Shown here in pieces: positions 26,302 through 35,269 of a stretch of 64,000 nucleotides of DNA (the first letter of the stretch is position 1; every line of letters starts with the position of its first letter). The position numbers and the translations under genes were made by a program. Source of the DNA: Halosolutus amylolyticus (GTDB lineage: Archaea > Halobacteriota > Halobacteria > Halobacteriales > Natrialbaceae). A model generated the notes under the pieces. That model did no database searches and had not been told where the DNA came from. It saw nothing but the letters and a program-made list of their open reading frames with translations. Location of the stretch: positions 766,059 to 830,058 of the forward strand of contig NZ_JALIQP010000001.1 in NCBI RefSeq assembly GCF_023566055.1, in the 5' to 3' direction.

Positions 26302-26326
26302 CGCCCACAGACCTCAGCGTGGGTTT
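26302..26326. terminator. Hairpin between radA and the HalOD1 gene
   Basis: CCCAC-agacctcagc-GTGGG followed by TTTC lies directly after the radA stop and before the convergent stop at 26314. It is weak but well placed. Confidence 0.35.
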
Positions 26327-26604
26327 CGGTCGTTCCGCCCCTCTATCGAGACCGTGTTCGACTCGCCGTACGCGACGGTGACGTCGTAGTCGCAGTAGCC
26401 GAACTCCACGCGCCCGGCGCGGCGTCGTGCTCGGCCGCCGTTCGTCGGTGCGAACAGTTCTTCGAGCGCTTCGGGATCGATCACGTTCCACAGCGGCGGC
26501 AACGTGCGGACGTCGACGCCCTCGGCGTCTGCGACCGCGGTGACGATCGCGTCGGTGATCGGCTCCGGCTGTTCGTCGCCTCTCCACGTCCCGGTGATAA
26601 TCAT
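26314..26604 (-). CDS. HalOD1 output-domain protein
   Basis: 96 residues making a single HalOD1 domain: TDAIVTAVADAEGVDVRTLPPLWNVIDPEALEELF, then GRVEFGYCDYDVTVAYGESNTVSI. HalOD1 occurs at the C terminus of haloarchaeal signalling proteins or, as here, alone, and is thought to be an output or adaptor module. The start MIITGTW was preferred to an ATG nine codons upstream, which has no supporting features. Confidence 0.78.
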   Translation of the reverse strand: MIITGTWRGDEQPEPITDAIVTAVADAEGVDVRTLPPLWNVIDPEALEELFAPTNGGRARRRAGRVEFGYCDYDVTVAYGESNTVSIEGRNDRNPR

Positions 26605-26731
26605 CGAATCCAGTATGTGATTGACTATCAAAAAGCTATACCCGAACGAGTCGCTACCCTGCCGCTATCGGATCAGAGACGGCGTCGACGAGACGATCCT
26701 GGGCGATCGTCGTGAAAATCAGTCCGGACGT

Positions 26732-26816
26732 TCATACGGTCTGCTGTAACGAGTTGCCGGTGCAACCGCAGGATTGTCGCGGTTGCACCGGAACTGACTC
26801 GCAGTAGTCCGTATCA
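26732..26816. repeat. 85-bp palindromic element, family 2, at the sufU stop
   Basis: Left arm TCATACGGTCTGCTGTAACG... meets its inverted copy at CCGGTGCAACCGC and GCGGTTGCACCGG around 9 bp, ending CCGTATCA. On the minus strand this end is TGATACGG, and its TGA is the sufU stop codon (26814-26816). Confidence 0.85.
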
Positions 26817-27233
26817 GTCCTCGGTCGTCGTCTTCTCGACGTCGAGTTCGCCGCGGTAGATCTCCGCGCCGTCCTGGGCGACCTTCTCGGCGAGGACCGC
26901 ACACTTGACGCGCATCGGCGAGATATCGACTCCGAGCATGTCGATCACGTCGTCGCGGTCCATCTCGAGGAGGTCGTCGATCGTCGTCCCGGCGAGTTCG
27001 GTCGAGAGCATGCTCGCCGAGGCCTGGCTGATCGCACAGCCGTCGCCGGAGAAGGCCACCCGTTCGATCGTCTCCCCGTCGTCCTCGAGGCGGACGTCCA
27101 TCCGAATCTCGTCGCCACACATCGGGTTCTCGCCGACGTGGGTAAACGTTGGATCCTCGAGTTTCCCGTAGTTCCGGGGGTTCTTGTAGTGGTCGAGGAT
27201 CTGCTGTCGGTACATATCGGAACCCAGTCCCAT
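26814..27233 (-). CDS. sufU: Iron-sulfur cluster assembly scaffold SufU-like
   Basis: 139 residues of the IscU/SufU fold with the three conserved cysteines Cys39 (PMCGDE, with Asp41), Cys66 (GDGCAIS) and Cys111 (VKCAVLAEK). It accepts sulfur from a cysteine desulfurase and builds or relays Fe-S clusters. The SufS-type desulfurase gene lies 0.85 kb upstream on the same strand, separated by an HD-domain gene, consistent with a functional pair. The start MGLGSDMYRQQ was chosen from family pattern; an internal Met at residue 7 is possible. Confidence 0.9.
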   Translation of the reverse strand: MGLGSDMYRQQILDHYKNPRNYGKLEDPTFTHVGENPMCGDEIRMDVRLEDDGETIERVAFSGDGCAISQASASMLSTELAGTTIDDLLEMDRDDVIDMLGVDISPMRVKCAVLAEKVAQDGAEIYRGELDVEKTTTED

Positions 27234-27334
27234 CGTTGGATACGGGTAGGCCAGTGAGTTGTAAAAGGGTTCCGGGGCCCCACGGCGGCGGTCTCGAACC
27301 CGGGACGGTCGACGGTCCAGACCGCCCCTCCCGA

Positions 27335-27967
27335 CTACCGCTCGCCCGCCGTCTCCGCGTCGAACTGGGTGACGAACTCGCGGACGAACGCCGCCCGATC
27401 GGTCGCGAGGTCCCGGCCGACGTCGGTGTACATTCGCGCCGGCAGGTCGAGGATCTTCTTGTGAATGTGGTTGTACTGGGTGGCACCGGCCGACGTCTCG
27501 TCCTCGGCGACCGGGACCGACGGATCGTGAATCGGCGAGCCCAGTTCGCCGCCGTACGCGAACACCCGGGCGATGCCGACCGCGCCGAGCGCGTCGAGGT
27601 TGTCCGCGTCGCTGAGGAGTTTCGCCTCGATCGTCTCGGGTTCGACGTCGTTCGAGTACCGGTGGGCCCGGATGCAGTGCTGGACCGCGTCGATCGTCGT
27701 CGCATCCGCGCCCACGTCCTCCAGAATCTCGCCCGCCTCCCGCGCTCCCCAGGTCGCGTGGTCGTCGATCTCGCCGCGATCCTCCCGCGATCGACCGACG
27801 TCGTGAAGGGCGACGGCGAGGTGCAGGACCCGCTCGTCGACCGGGTCCGGGTGGCGATCGGCGAGCGTCTCGGCCAGCGCGTCGACGCGCTGGACGTGGT
27901 GCCAGTCGTGGGCGGGGGGCGCGTCGTCGAAGTACGGGCGGGCGCGATTTCGAACGTCCTCGAGCAT
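27335..27967 (-). CDS. HD-domain phosphohydrolase
   Basis: 210 residues. Metal-binding HD motifs: HDWHHVQRV near residue 20, the central HDVGRS (His-Asp pair) near 57, then HCIRAHRYS and LLSDADNLDALG. This is the YedJ/YpgQ-like single-domain HD group, cytosolic metal-dependent phosphohydrolases often acting on nucleotides. It begins at MLEDVRNRARPYF; an upstream Met would add an unconserved tail. It lies between sufS and sufU on the same strand. Confidence 0.85.
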   Translation of the reverse strand: MLEDVRNRARPYFDDAPPAHDWHHVQRVDALAETLADRHPDPVDERVLHLAVALHDVGRSREDRGEIDDHATWGAREAGEILEDVGADATTIDAVQHCIRAHRYSNDVEPETIEAKLLSDADNLDALGAVGIARVFAYGGELGSPIHDPSVPVAEDETSAGATQYNHIHKKILDLPARMYTDVGRDLATDRAAFVREFVTQFDAETAGER

Positions 27968-28084
27968 GCGACCCTCGTTCTCGGGGATCGGTGAAAAAAT
28001 ACCCGTCACTGACGTGTGCCGATCGTCCGGCCGGACGGGGAACGCTAACAATCGGCGACTGCGACGTGGTACTCGCTGTCGTTC

Positions 28085-29329
28085 TCACGCGAACAGTTGT
28101 CGCGCGTCGTCCAGCGCCGCGATCAACTTGTCGACCTCCTCCCGGGTGTTGTAGACGTAGAAGGATGCGCGAGCGGAGGCCGCGATACCGAGTTTGTCGT
28201 GCAGCGGCTGGGTACAGTGGTCGCCGGCCCGGATCGCGATCGTGTGGTCGTTCAGGATCGAGGTCAGGTCGTGGGCGTGGACGCCGTCGACGTTGAAGCT
28301 GACGAGGCCGCCCCGATCGGGGCCGCCCTCGGGGCCGTAGATCTCGACGTCGTCTTCGGCCGCGAGCCGATCGTAGGCGTAGGCGGCCAGCTCCTCCTCG
28401 TGGGCGCGGATGCGGTCCATGCCGACGTCCTCGAGCCAGTCGACCGCGGCGTGGAGGCCGACGGCTTCCGCGATCGGCGGCGTGCCGGGTTCGAACTTCC
28501 ACGGGAGCTCGCCCCACGAGGAGTCCTCGAAGGTGACCTTGCGGATCATGCCGCCGCCGTAGAGGTAGGGGTTCAGCTCCTCGAGCAGGTCCCGTTTGCC
28601 GTAGAGGACCCCGATCCCGGTTGGACCGGCCATCTTGTGGCCCGAGAAGGCGTAGAAGTCGGCGTCGATTTCTTTCACGTCGACCGGGCGGTTCGGGACG
28701 GCCTGTGCGCCGTCGATGAACGAGAGCGCGCCGTGTTCGTGGGCGAGGTCGGTCAGCTCCGAGACGGGGTTGACGGTGCCGAGCGTGTTCGAGACGTGGA
28801 CCGCCGAGACGATCGCGGTGTCGTCGGTGACCAACTCGCGGGCGTGGTCCATGTCCAGTCGGCCGGTCTCGTCGACCCGGATGTAGTTCACCTCGGCCCC
28901 GGTCCGCTTGCCGATCTGTTGCCACGTGACCAGCGAGGCGTGGTGTTCCATCTCGGTCAGGACGATTTCGTCGCCGGGACCGAGTTCGTCCAGGCCCCAC
29001 GAGTAGGCGAGCAGGTTCTCGCTCTCGGTCGTGTTCTTGGTGAAGATGACCTCCTCCCGACCGTCGGCGTTGATGAACTCCGCGACGCGATCGTGGGCCT
29101 CCTCGTAGGCGATCGAGGCCTCCTGGCTGAGGTGGTGGATCCCGCGGTGGACGTTCGCGTTGGACTGCCGGTAGTAGTCGCTCATCGCGTCGACGACCGG
29201 GTCCGGCGTCTGGGTCGTCGCCGCGTTGTCGAGGTAGACGACCTGCTGGCCGTCGAACTCCCGCTTCAGAATGGGGAACTCCTCGCGGATGGCCCCGACG
29301 TCGAGCGGTTCGAGTTCCTGGTGACTCAT
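28085..29329 (-). CDS. sufS: Cysteine desulfurase SufS
   Basis: 414 residues, PLP-dependent class V fold. Lys232 in SGHKMAGPTGIGVLYGK forms the internal aldimine, His130 in EMEHHASLVTW stacks on PLP, and Cys372 in RAGDHCTQPLHDKLG takes the persulfide. The long RxGHHC-like region fits group II (SufS/CsdA) rather than NifS/IscS. It converts cysteine to alanine and supplies sulfur for Fe-S clusters, most likely to the SufU-type scaffold encoded downstream. Confidence 0.94.
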   Translation of the reverse strand: MSHQELEPLDVGAIREEFPILKREFDGQQVVYLDNAATTQTPDPVVDAMSDYYRQSNANVHRGIHHLSQEASIAYEEAHDRVAEFINADGREEVIFTKNTTESENLLAYSWGLDELGPGDEIVLTEMEHHASLVTWQQIGKRTGAEVNYIRVDETGRLDMDHARELVTDDTAIVSAVHVSNTLGTVNPVSELTDLAHEHGALSFIDGAQAVPNRPVDVKEIDADFYAFSGHKMAGPTGIGVLYGKRDLLEELNPYLYGGGMIRKVTFEDSSWGELPWKFEPGTPPIAEAVGLHAAVDWLEDVGMDRIRAHEEELAAYAYDRLAAEDDVEIYGPEGGPDRGGLVSFNVDGVHAHDLTSILNDHTIAIRAGDHCTQPLHDKLGIAASARASFYVYNTREEVDKLIAALDDARQLFA

Positions 29330-29585
29330 TACCGTCTAGGAGGGACGCCAGACAAAACACTCCTTCGGTCCGCACCCCGTTCTGCCGGTCTCGCGGTCGC
29401 GTACCGACCAATGTGCCCAAAAAACCCGGGTAGGGGTACACGGCAGGACGCTTCCGTCGACAGGGCGTGATGGACCTGCCGTGCGTACGTGTACCACACT
29501 CGAACGTATACGTGTATCGCCGATCGACGGTCCCGGGTCCGCGCCGACCGACGGCCGGTGGGCCGCGACGGGCCGTCGCGATCGG
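29330..29585. other. Gene-free interval
   Basis: 256 bp between the sufS start and the end of the next gene on the same strand. It should hold the sufS promoter. Two near-repeats CGTACGTGTACC and CGTATACGTGTATC near 29478-29520 are the only pattern seen. Confidence 0.45.
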
Positions 29586-30434
29586 CTACTGCTGCACTTC
29601 GAGGACCCGCACCTCGCAGTCGTCGCAGGTGATCGCGTACACCTCGTGGGAGCGACAGCAGGATTCGACAGTCTCCGCGTCGATCGAGATCGGTCCGTCG
29701 CAGGTCGGGCAGCGCTCGACGAACGCCCGGAGCCCGCTCGCGAGCTGGCTCCGCTGTTCGAGCGGCCGTGCCTCCCAGTCGGGCAGGCGATCCTCGAGTA
29801 CCCGCGAACTCGCGAGGTCGGCCACCAGCGCGGCGTCGGACTCCCACTGGGCGGCCAGCTGCCCGTCGATGCGGGCGACGACGTTTCCGCCCGACACGTC
29901 GAGCGACAGTACCTCGGAGTCGGTTTCGAGGAAGTCGGCGACCTGCGACCGGCGATCGGCGTCGCGCATCTCCTCGATCGCCGCCCGCCAGGCAGTCCGG
30001 AGGCCGTCGTCGAGACAGAGGTCCTCCTCGCCGTCCGGCGTGGTACAGGGGGTGACGACTCCGTGGTCGAGGAAGTACGTCTCGGGGTCGACCGGCTCGA
30101 ACTCGTCGGTCGGCGCGTCGCCGTCGGTCCCCGTCTCACGAGTCTCGACGGCTGGACCGCCCGGTTCGGGCGCCTTGTCGAACTTTGCGAGGAGCCAGTC
30201 GGGGAAGTACCGCTTCGTCAGCGTCGGCGTTCCCGGAACCAGGTAGCCCCGGAAGTAGATCGCGGCCAGCGAGACCGCCAGTACGATCGGCGCGGCCGGC
30301 GGTGAGAGCAGTGCGATCACCGCCGAGAGCACGGCTGCGATCACGACGTTGACGATCGTACACGGGATGCACCGGTTCTCGCCCGTGTACTCCGGCTGTC
30401 GGAGGCGATCGAGCGGGTGCGAGCTGTCTACCAT
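29586..30434 (-). CDS. Membrane-anchored zinc-ribbon protein, 282 aa
   Basis: Residues 20-65 contain a CIPC pair and two hydrophobic helices (TIVNVVIAAVLSAVIALL and IVLAVSLAAIYF). A soluble domain of about 190 residues follows, ending in a zinc-ribbon-like CPTC ... CC ... CDDC near the C terminus. This is a membrane-tethered cytosolic protein of a haloarchaeal family I do not recognise. The spacing of the last four cysteines suggests one zinc site. No operon partner. Confidence 0.75.
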   Translation of the reverse strand: MVDSSHPLDRLRQPEYTGENRCIPCTIVNVVIAAVLSAVIALLSPPAAPIVLAVSLAAIYFRGYLVPGTPTLTKRYFPDWLLAKFDKAPEPGGPAVETRETGTDGDAPTDEFEPVDPETYFLDHGVVTPCTTPDGEEDLCLDDGLRTAWRAAIEEMRDADRRSQVADFLETDSEVLSLDVSGGNVVARIDGQLAAQWESDAALVADLASSRVLEDRLPDWEARPLEQRSQLASGLRAFVERCPTCDGPISIDAETVESCCRSHEVYAITCDDCEVRVLEVQQ

Positions 30435-30532
30435 ACGGATTCAGTACATGTCTCTCTGCAAAAAGCTTGGTGTCGATCGGGCGCGCTGGCGGCGGATGCC
30501 CGGTATCCGTCGCGATCTGCCCGCTCGCGCCG

Positions 30533-30826
30533 CTAGTCCATCCTCAGCAACTGGGCGTGTCGCGTCGCGCCCACGTCGAGGACGTTCGCCTCGTCGACGA
30601 ACCCCTCCTCGATCGCGAGTTCCACTGCGCGGGTGCCGACGATGTTGGCGACGGAGGCCCGCGCGAGGCTGTCGACGACGGCCCCCTCGTCGACCGGATC
30701 GCCGCCGTAGAACTCCTCGGTGACGGTCAGCGAGATCTCTCCCTCGGCGAACGTCTCGCCGAGGACGTCCTCGTCACAGACCGCGACCAGTAACCCTTCC
30801 TGCGTCTCGCGTTCGTTGACGATCAT
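30533..30826 (-). CDS. DUF424-family protein
   Basis: 97 residues matching the archaeal DUF424 pattern: MIVNERETQEGLLVAVCDEDVLG, EGEISLTVTEEFYGG and NIVGTRAVELAIEEGFVD. The family is widespread in archaea and has been linked to translation because it lies near aIF2-beta-type genes, but no activity is established. It begins 4 bp after the stop of the TPR gene upstream, so the two are co-transcribed. Confidence 0.88.
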   Translation of the reverse strand: MIVNERETQEGLLVAVCDEDVLGETFAEGEISLTVTEEFYGGDPVDEGAVVDSLARASVANIVGTRAVELAIEEGFVDEANVLDVGATRHAQLLRMD

Positions 30827-30829
30827 GGC

Positions 30830-31675
30830 CTACTCCAGTCTCCACTCGCCGTCCTCGTCCTGCTGGACGCGATCGACCTGTTCGATCTCCGCGTCGTCCA
30901 TCGTGCCGGGCTGGCCGCCCTGGCCGTGCATCTCCTGGCGTTCCTCGACGACGCGCTGTTCGGCCCGCTCGCGCATCTCGTTGGCCTCGTCGGCGATCTC
31001 CTCGGCTTCGTCGTACTCGCCCAGTTCCTCGAGGATGCGGGCTTTCTCCTCTAAGACCTGCGCGTTGCGCATCCCGAGTCGAACCGCGTTGTCGATGCAG
31101 TGAAGCGCCTCCTCGGCCAGGCCGCGCTCGGAGAGGAAGAACGCGCGGTTGAACCAGCCCTCGGCGAACCGCTCGTCGATCTCGACGGCGCGCTCGGCGT
31201 GCTCCAGGGCCTGTGCGGTTTCGCCGAACTCCCAGAGCGCGTAGGCGAGATTCGTCTCCGCCGTGGCGGCGTGCTCGCTCGAATCGTCGATCCGGAGCGC
31301 CTCGCGGTGGGCCCCGATCGCCTCGTCGTACTCCTCGAGTTCGGCGTGGGCGACGCCCTTGTTGACCCACGCCTCCTGTGCGACGCGATCGTCCTCGGCG
31401 AAGCGGGCGGCCCGCTCGAAGGCATCGGTGGCCTGCTCGAAGCGGTTGATCTGCATGTAGTTCAACCCGACGTCGAGCAACTCGGCCGCGTCGACCGCCC
31501 CCCGGTCGATGTTCTGCTCGTCGAGCGTGTCGGTGACCACCCGCGAGTCGACGGGGTCGACCTTCGAGGGGTCGATCCCCAGTTCCGGCGGATCCAGGTC
31601 GAACTCCTCGTAGGGATCGTCGAATCCCTCGCCCTCGGAGAACGGGTGCTCGCGATCGCCCTCTCGGTCAGTCAT
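30830..31675 (-). CDS. Tetratricopeptide-repeat protein
   Basis: 281 residues. After an acidic N terminus of about 65 residues come roughly four TPR units (ELLDVGLNYMQINRFEQATDAFERAARFA, AWVNKGVAHAELEEYDEAIGAHREAL, NLAYALWEFGETAQALEHAERAVEI, WFNRAFFLSERGLAEEALHCIDNAV). The tail is charged and Gln-rich. TPRs act as protein-binding scaffolds. The gene is coupled to DUF424. Confidence 0.85.
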   Translation of the reverse strand: MTDREGDREHPFSEGEGFDDPYEEFDLDPPELGIDPSKVDPVDSRVVTDTLDEQNIDRGAVDAAELLDVGLNYMQINRFEQATDAFERAARFAEDDRVAQEAWVNKGVAHAELEEYDEAIGAHREALRIDDSSEHAATAETNLAYALWEFGETAQALEHAERAVEIDERFAEGWFNRAFFLSERGLAEEALHCIDNAVRLGMRNAQVLEEKARILEELGEYDEAEEIADEANEMRERAEQRVVEERQEMHGQGGQPGTMDDAEIEQVDRVQQDEDGEWRLE

Positions 31676-31725
31676 TGGGAGAATGGTGGCGGCGACGACT
31701 GTTAAGGGCTACGACCCGAACGACG

Positions 31726-33141
31726 TCATCGAAGCGTCCCCGAGAGCACTTTCGCGGCGACGAGGACGGGATCCCACGTCGTGTTGAACGGCGGCGCGTA
31801 CGCGAGATCGTAGTTCTCGAGGTCGGCGACGGTCGCGCCCTCGGTGATCGCGCCGACGATCGCGTGGCTCCGATGCACCGCCCCTTCTCCGTACTCGCTG
31901 ACGAGGCTCGCCCCCAGAAGCCGGCCGGAGTCCCGATCGGCGGTGAGCGTGACGGTGACGGTGCCGCCCTCGGGGTAGTAACCCGCGCGGGACTTCGCCG
32001 TGATCGTCTCGGTGACGGGATCGAAGCCGGCGGTACGGGCCGCCCGGGGACCGACGAGGCCAGTTCTCGCCGCCTCGACGTCGAACGCCTTGACGGCCGC
32101 GGTGCCGGCGATCCCGCCGCCTTCCGTCGGCGTTCCGGCGACGGTCTGGCCGACCGCGCGCCCGTGACGGTTCGCGGTCAGCGCCAGCGGGACGTACGCC
32201 GGTTCGCCCGTGACGACGTGGGTCGACTCGGCGCAGTCGCCCGCCGCGTAGACGTCCGGCGCGCTGGTCTCGCGGTAGGCGTCGGTCGCGATCGCGCCCG
32301 TCTCCCCGATCTCGATCCCGGCGTCCTCGGCGAGAGCGGTCCGGGGTCGGACGCCGGTACCGAGCAGGGCCATGTCGACCGGGACCCGATCGTCGGCGGT
32401 GACGACGGCCTCGATCTCGTCCTCGCCCGCCAGTTCCTCCACTTCGGCGTCGAGGTACAGGACGACGTCCTGTTCGCGGAGGTGGTCGGCGACCGCCTCG
32501 CTCGTCGCGTCGCTGAACCCCGTCAGGACGGCGTCGCCGCGCTGGAAGAGGTGGACCTCGAACCCGTTCGCGGCCAGCGCTTCCGCCATCTCGATTCCGA
32601 TGTACCCCCCGCCGACGATCCCCACGGGACCGGTACAGGTCTCTAAGTACTGGCAGGCCGGCCCCCGATCGGGCTGCTGGAGCGACTCGCCGCCCCGCGC
32701 TCGCGCGACGTACTCCCGGAGTTCCTTCCCGTCGCTCATCGATCCGAGGGTGTAGACGCCCTCGCGATCGGTGCCCGCGATCGGCGGCACCGTCGCCGCC
32801 GCGCCGGTCGCGATCAGCAGGTGATCGTACGACTGGACGACCTCGCCGTCGTCGCTCTCGGCCGTGACCGTGCGGTCGTCGGGATCGATCGCGACGACCT
32901 CGTGGCCCGTCCGCAGGTCGACGTCGCGCTCCTCGCGGAACTCCTCGGGAGTCACCGAGACGAGGTGGTCGAGCGACTGGATCTCGCCCTTGACGTAGTA
33001 GGGGAGGCCGCACGCGCCGTAGGAGACCCACTCGCCCTTCTCGAAGACGACGACGTCCAGGTCGGGATCGTCTCGCTTTGCCTTGCTCGCGGCGGCCATC
33101 CCGGCCGCGTCGCCGCCGACGACCACGAAGGTATCGGACAT
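31726..33141 (-). CDS. CoA-disulfide reductase-like FAD/NAD oxidoreductase
   Basis: 471 residues. FAD motif VVVGGDAAGMAAAS at the N terminus, the redox-active cysteine Cys44 in VSYGACGLPYY, the NAD motif VGIVGGGYIGIEMAEAL, the second FAD motif VYAAGDCAES, and a C-terminal dimerisation domain. A single Cys in SYGACGLPYY is typical of CoA-disulfide reductases and NADH oxidases of this family. An insertion near residues 155-175 with cysteines (ACQYLETC) is unusual. The start MSDTFVVVGG was chosen; the upstream extension is unlikely. Substrate (CoA disulfide, other thiols or polysulfide) is uncertain. Confidence 0.85.
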   Translation of the reverse strand: MSDTFVVVGGDAAGMAAASKAKRDDPDLDVVVFEKGEWVSYGACGLPYYVKGEIQSLDHLVSVTPEEFREERDVDLRTGHEVVAIDPDDRTVTAESDDGEVVQSYDHLLIATGAAATVPPIAGTDREGVYTLGSMSDGKELREYVARARGGESLQQPDRGPACQYLETCTGPVGIVGGGYIGIEMAEALAANGFEVHLFQRGDAVLTGFSDATSEAVADHLREQDVVLYLDAEVEELAGEDEIEAVVTADDRVPVDMALLGTGVRPRTALAEDAGIEIGETGAIATDAYRETSAPDVYAAGDCAESTHVVTGEPAYVPLALTANRHGRAVGQTVAGTPTEGGGIAGTAAVKAFDVEAARTGLVGPRAARTAGFDPVTETITAKSRAGYYPEGGTVTVTLTADRDSGRLLGASLVSEYGEGAVHRSHAIVGAITEGATVADLENYDLAYAPPFNTTWDPVLVAAKVLSGTLR

Positions 33142-33338
33142 GGAGCCACGTAGACCACCCAGCCCCATTGCAGTGTTGCCGATCGTGCGTTCGCCGCGCA
33201 GTACCGGGGTCGCGTCCGCCGTGTGCGGCGTCGCCCGATCGCCGCTCAGGGTGTCGTGATCGATCGCGTCCCGCCACGTCGGCCGCGTCCCGTGCCGACC
33301 CACCACCGTTGAATAGCGTTCGCCCCGGAGTCTCCCGT

Positions 33339-33896
33339 ATGCGACTGTTCGTCAGCGTCGACCTGTCCGACGAGTTCGCGGACCCGATCGCCGACCTGCA
33401 GGACGCCCTCGCGGACGCGAGCGGCCTCAACTTCACCGATCCCGAACAGGCCCACGTCACGCTGAAGTTCCTCGGGGACCTCGACGAGGACCGTCTCCCC
33501 GAACTCGAGGACGAACTCGCCGCCGCGGTCGCGGATGCCGACGTCGACCCCTTCACCGCCCGTTACGGCGGTCTCGGTGTCTTCCCCTCGCTCGACTACA
33601 TCAGCGTCGTCTGGTTCGGCGTCGAAGCGGGCGGCGAGGAACTGACCCGTCTCCACGAGGCGATCGAGGAGCGGACGACCGCGATGGGGTTCGACGCCGA
33701 GAGTCACGACTTCACGCCCCACGTCACGCTCGCGCGGATGGAACACGCCGGCGGGAAGGAGCACGTGCAGGAGATCGTCCAGGAGCGCGACCCGACGATC
33801 GGCGAGTGCCGCGTCGAAGAGGTCCGACTCACCGAGAGCACACTCACCTCGGACGGCCCGGTTTACTCGACGGTCGAGTCGTTCCCGCTCGGGTGA
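33339..33896 (+). CDS. thpR: RNA 2',3'-cyclic phosphodiesterase
   Basis: 185 residues of the 2H phosphoesterase fold with both HxT motifs: HVTLKFL (His39) and HVTLARM (His128). It opens bonds in 2',3'-cyclic phosphate RNA ends. The opening MRLFVSVDLSDEF is diagnostic of the LigT/ThpR group. It is divergent from the flavoprotein gene, about 200 bp apart. Confidence 0.92.
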   Translation: MRLFVSVDLSDEFADPIADLQDALADASGLNFTDPEQAHVTLKFLGDLDEDRLPELEDELAAAVADADVDPFTARYGGLGVFPSLDYISVVWFGVEAGGEELTRLHEAIEERTTAMGFDAESHDFTPHVTLARMEHAGGKEHVQEIVQERDPTIGECRVEEVRLTESTLTSDGPVYSTVESFPLG

Positions 33897-34003
33897 GCGG
33901 CCGGTTTCCCCGATCTGGACCGCGTTCGACTGGTCTGGCATCGTGCCGGCTGTAGCCGCTCCCTACTGCCGACGAAACCGGGTTAAAACGTCTGTAAACG
34001 CGA

Positions 34004-34017
34004 TAGTTCAGGAACTA
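34004..34017. promoter_or_regulatory. Short palindrome upstream of the exported HExxH protein
   Basis: TAGTTC-ag-GAACTA is a perfect 6-bp inverted repeat, preceded by ggttaaaacg, a possible TATA box. It is a candidate operator about 100 bp before the gene. Confidence 0.3.
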
Positions 34018-34119
34018 CAGAACTGGGTATCATGTCGGCGTCCGGTGTAGCCCGTCTCGTACGATGGCGTCCGCACCCGATTCCGCGGGCGGATCGATCG
34101 ATCTCTCCAGGGGGCACCC

Positions 34120-35061
34120 ATGACGGCCGATCCGGACGGCGAGCGAACAGCGAGCAGTCGCTCCGTGACACGCCGGGACGTGGTCGTCGCGCTCGGCGGC
34201 GCGGCGGCCGCCTCGACGATCGGCGTCGACGGCGCGACCGCACGCGAGGCCCCGCTCCACGTGCGCGTCTATCCGGGGCCCGTTCCGCTTCGCGCCTGGG
34301 TGCGATACCGGTTCCAGGGCATGTCCCGGGACTGGCCACCCCCGTACCGGGCGGCGATGGTGGCCGTCGAGGACGCCTTCGAACAGGTGCTCGACTACGC
34401 GCGGGAGCGATCGCGACTCCCTAACGTCGATTTCAGAATCGAGCGCGGACAGCGCGTCCGGTTCCCGCTCACGGCCGCGGACCCGTCGATCGACGCGTTC
34501 GTCCCGACCCGGAAGACGGTGCTCGACGTCTTTCGCGACCAGGTGCGCGAGCGCGACGTGGGGTCGGCGACGACCTGTCACCTGTTGCTGTGCTGGGCCC
34601 CGTTCAATTTCCGACTGGGCTACGGCGGCACGCACCCGTCGATCGATCGGATCGACCGCGCCGACGGAGAAGGTGCCTACACCGCGGCGAACGTCGGGGC
34701 GACGGAACTCTGGGACTCGCGGGCGGTGACCCGTAACATGGCGATCCACGAGACGCTCCACACCTTCATTTCGCCCGACGTCGCCGAATCGGTGGGCGGA
34801 TCGCCGTGCGATCACAACCTCGGCTCTGCCGTCCGGACCGACGACGCACTTCGCGTCTCGCCGATAGCGACGGCCTACGCCAGCCCCGATCGGTTCGACG
34901 CCGGGACTCGCTGGGAAGGCCGCGGGTGTGCGGATCACGATCGGTTCCACCGCCACGACGGCCACGAGGGGATCGATCGGTACGCGTACACGACGCGGTT
35001 GAGCGAAGCGACCTGCGAGGCCGTCACGCGGTATCTCGAGCGTCAGCGGCCCCTCTCGTGA
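34120..35061 (+). CDS. Tat-exported protein with HExxH motif
   Basis: 313 residues. A twin-arginine signal ([18 protein letters not shown], Arg18-Arg19) predicts folded export to the cell surface. HETLH at 210-214, inside a hydrophobic-flanked helix ([15 protein letters not shown]), matches the zincin HExxH motif, and several later His residues could be the third zinc ligand. Four or more cysteines (153, 158, then SPCDHN, GCADH and TCEAV) may form disulfides outside the cell. The family is not recognised; a secreted metallopeptidase is a reasonable inference. ATG 34032 is an alternative start but would bury the Tat motif. Confidence 0.75.
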   Translation: MTADPDGERTASSRSVTRRDVVVALGGAAAASTIGVDGATAREAPLHVRVYPGPVPLRAWVRYRFQGMSRDWPPPYRAAMVAVEDAFEQVLDYARERSRLPNVDFRIERGQRVRFPLTAADPSIDAFVPTRKTVLDVFRDQVRERDVGSATTCHLLLCWAPFNFRLGYGGTHPSIDRIDRADGEGAYTAANVGATELWDSRAVTRNMAIHETLHTFISPDVAESVGGSPCDHNLGSAVRTDDALRVSPIATAYASPDRFDAGTRWEGRGCADHDRFHRHDGHEGIDRYAYTTRLSEATCEAVTRYLERQRPLS

Positions 35062-35082
35062 ACGCCGGCAAGATGGACAAGA

Positions 35083-35089
35083 TTTTAAG
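35083..35089 (+). promoter_or_regulatory. TATA box of the rpl39e operon
   Basis: ttttaag lies about 26-28 nt before ATG 35115, giving a leaderless or near-leaderless ribosomal-protein mRNA. Confidence 0.5.
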
Positions 35090-35114
35090 CCAGCGTGGGC
35101 TACGTCCGGCCACT

Positions 35115-35267
35115 ATGGGTAAGAAATCGAAGGGCAAGAAGAAGCGTCTTGCCAAACTCGAGAACCAGAACAGCCGCGTTCCGGCCTGGGTCATGATGAA
35201 GACCGACATGGAAGTCCAGCGGAACCCGAAGCGACGCAACTGGCGGCGCAGCGACACTGACGAGTAA
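35115..35267 (+). CDS. rpl39e: Large ribosomal subunit protein eL39
   Basis: 50 residues, basic at both ends, [21 protein letters not shown] then [14 protein letters not shown]. This is the archaeal L39e sequence lining the exit tunnel. It is the first gene of the rpl39e-rpl31e-eif6 operon, 2 bp before rpl31e. A leaderless start follows the TATA box at 35083. Confidence 0.95.
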   Translation: MGKKSKGKKKRLAKLENQNSRVPAWVMMKTDMEVQRNPKRRNWRRSDTDE

Positions 35268-35269
35268 CC

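Noticed and set aside
26814-29441. One 875-residue open frame spanning SufU, the HD gene and SufS
   Set aside because: Only its last 139 codons match a protein family (SufU); the rest is the antiphase shadow of the HD and SufS genes.
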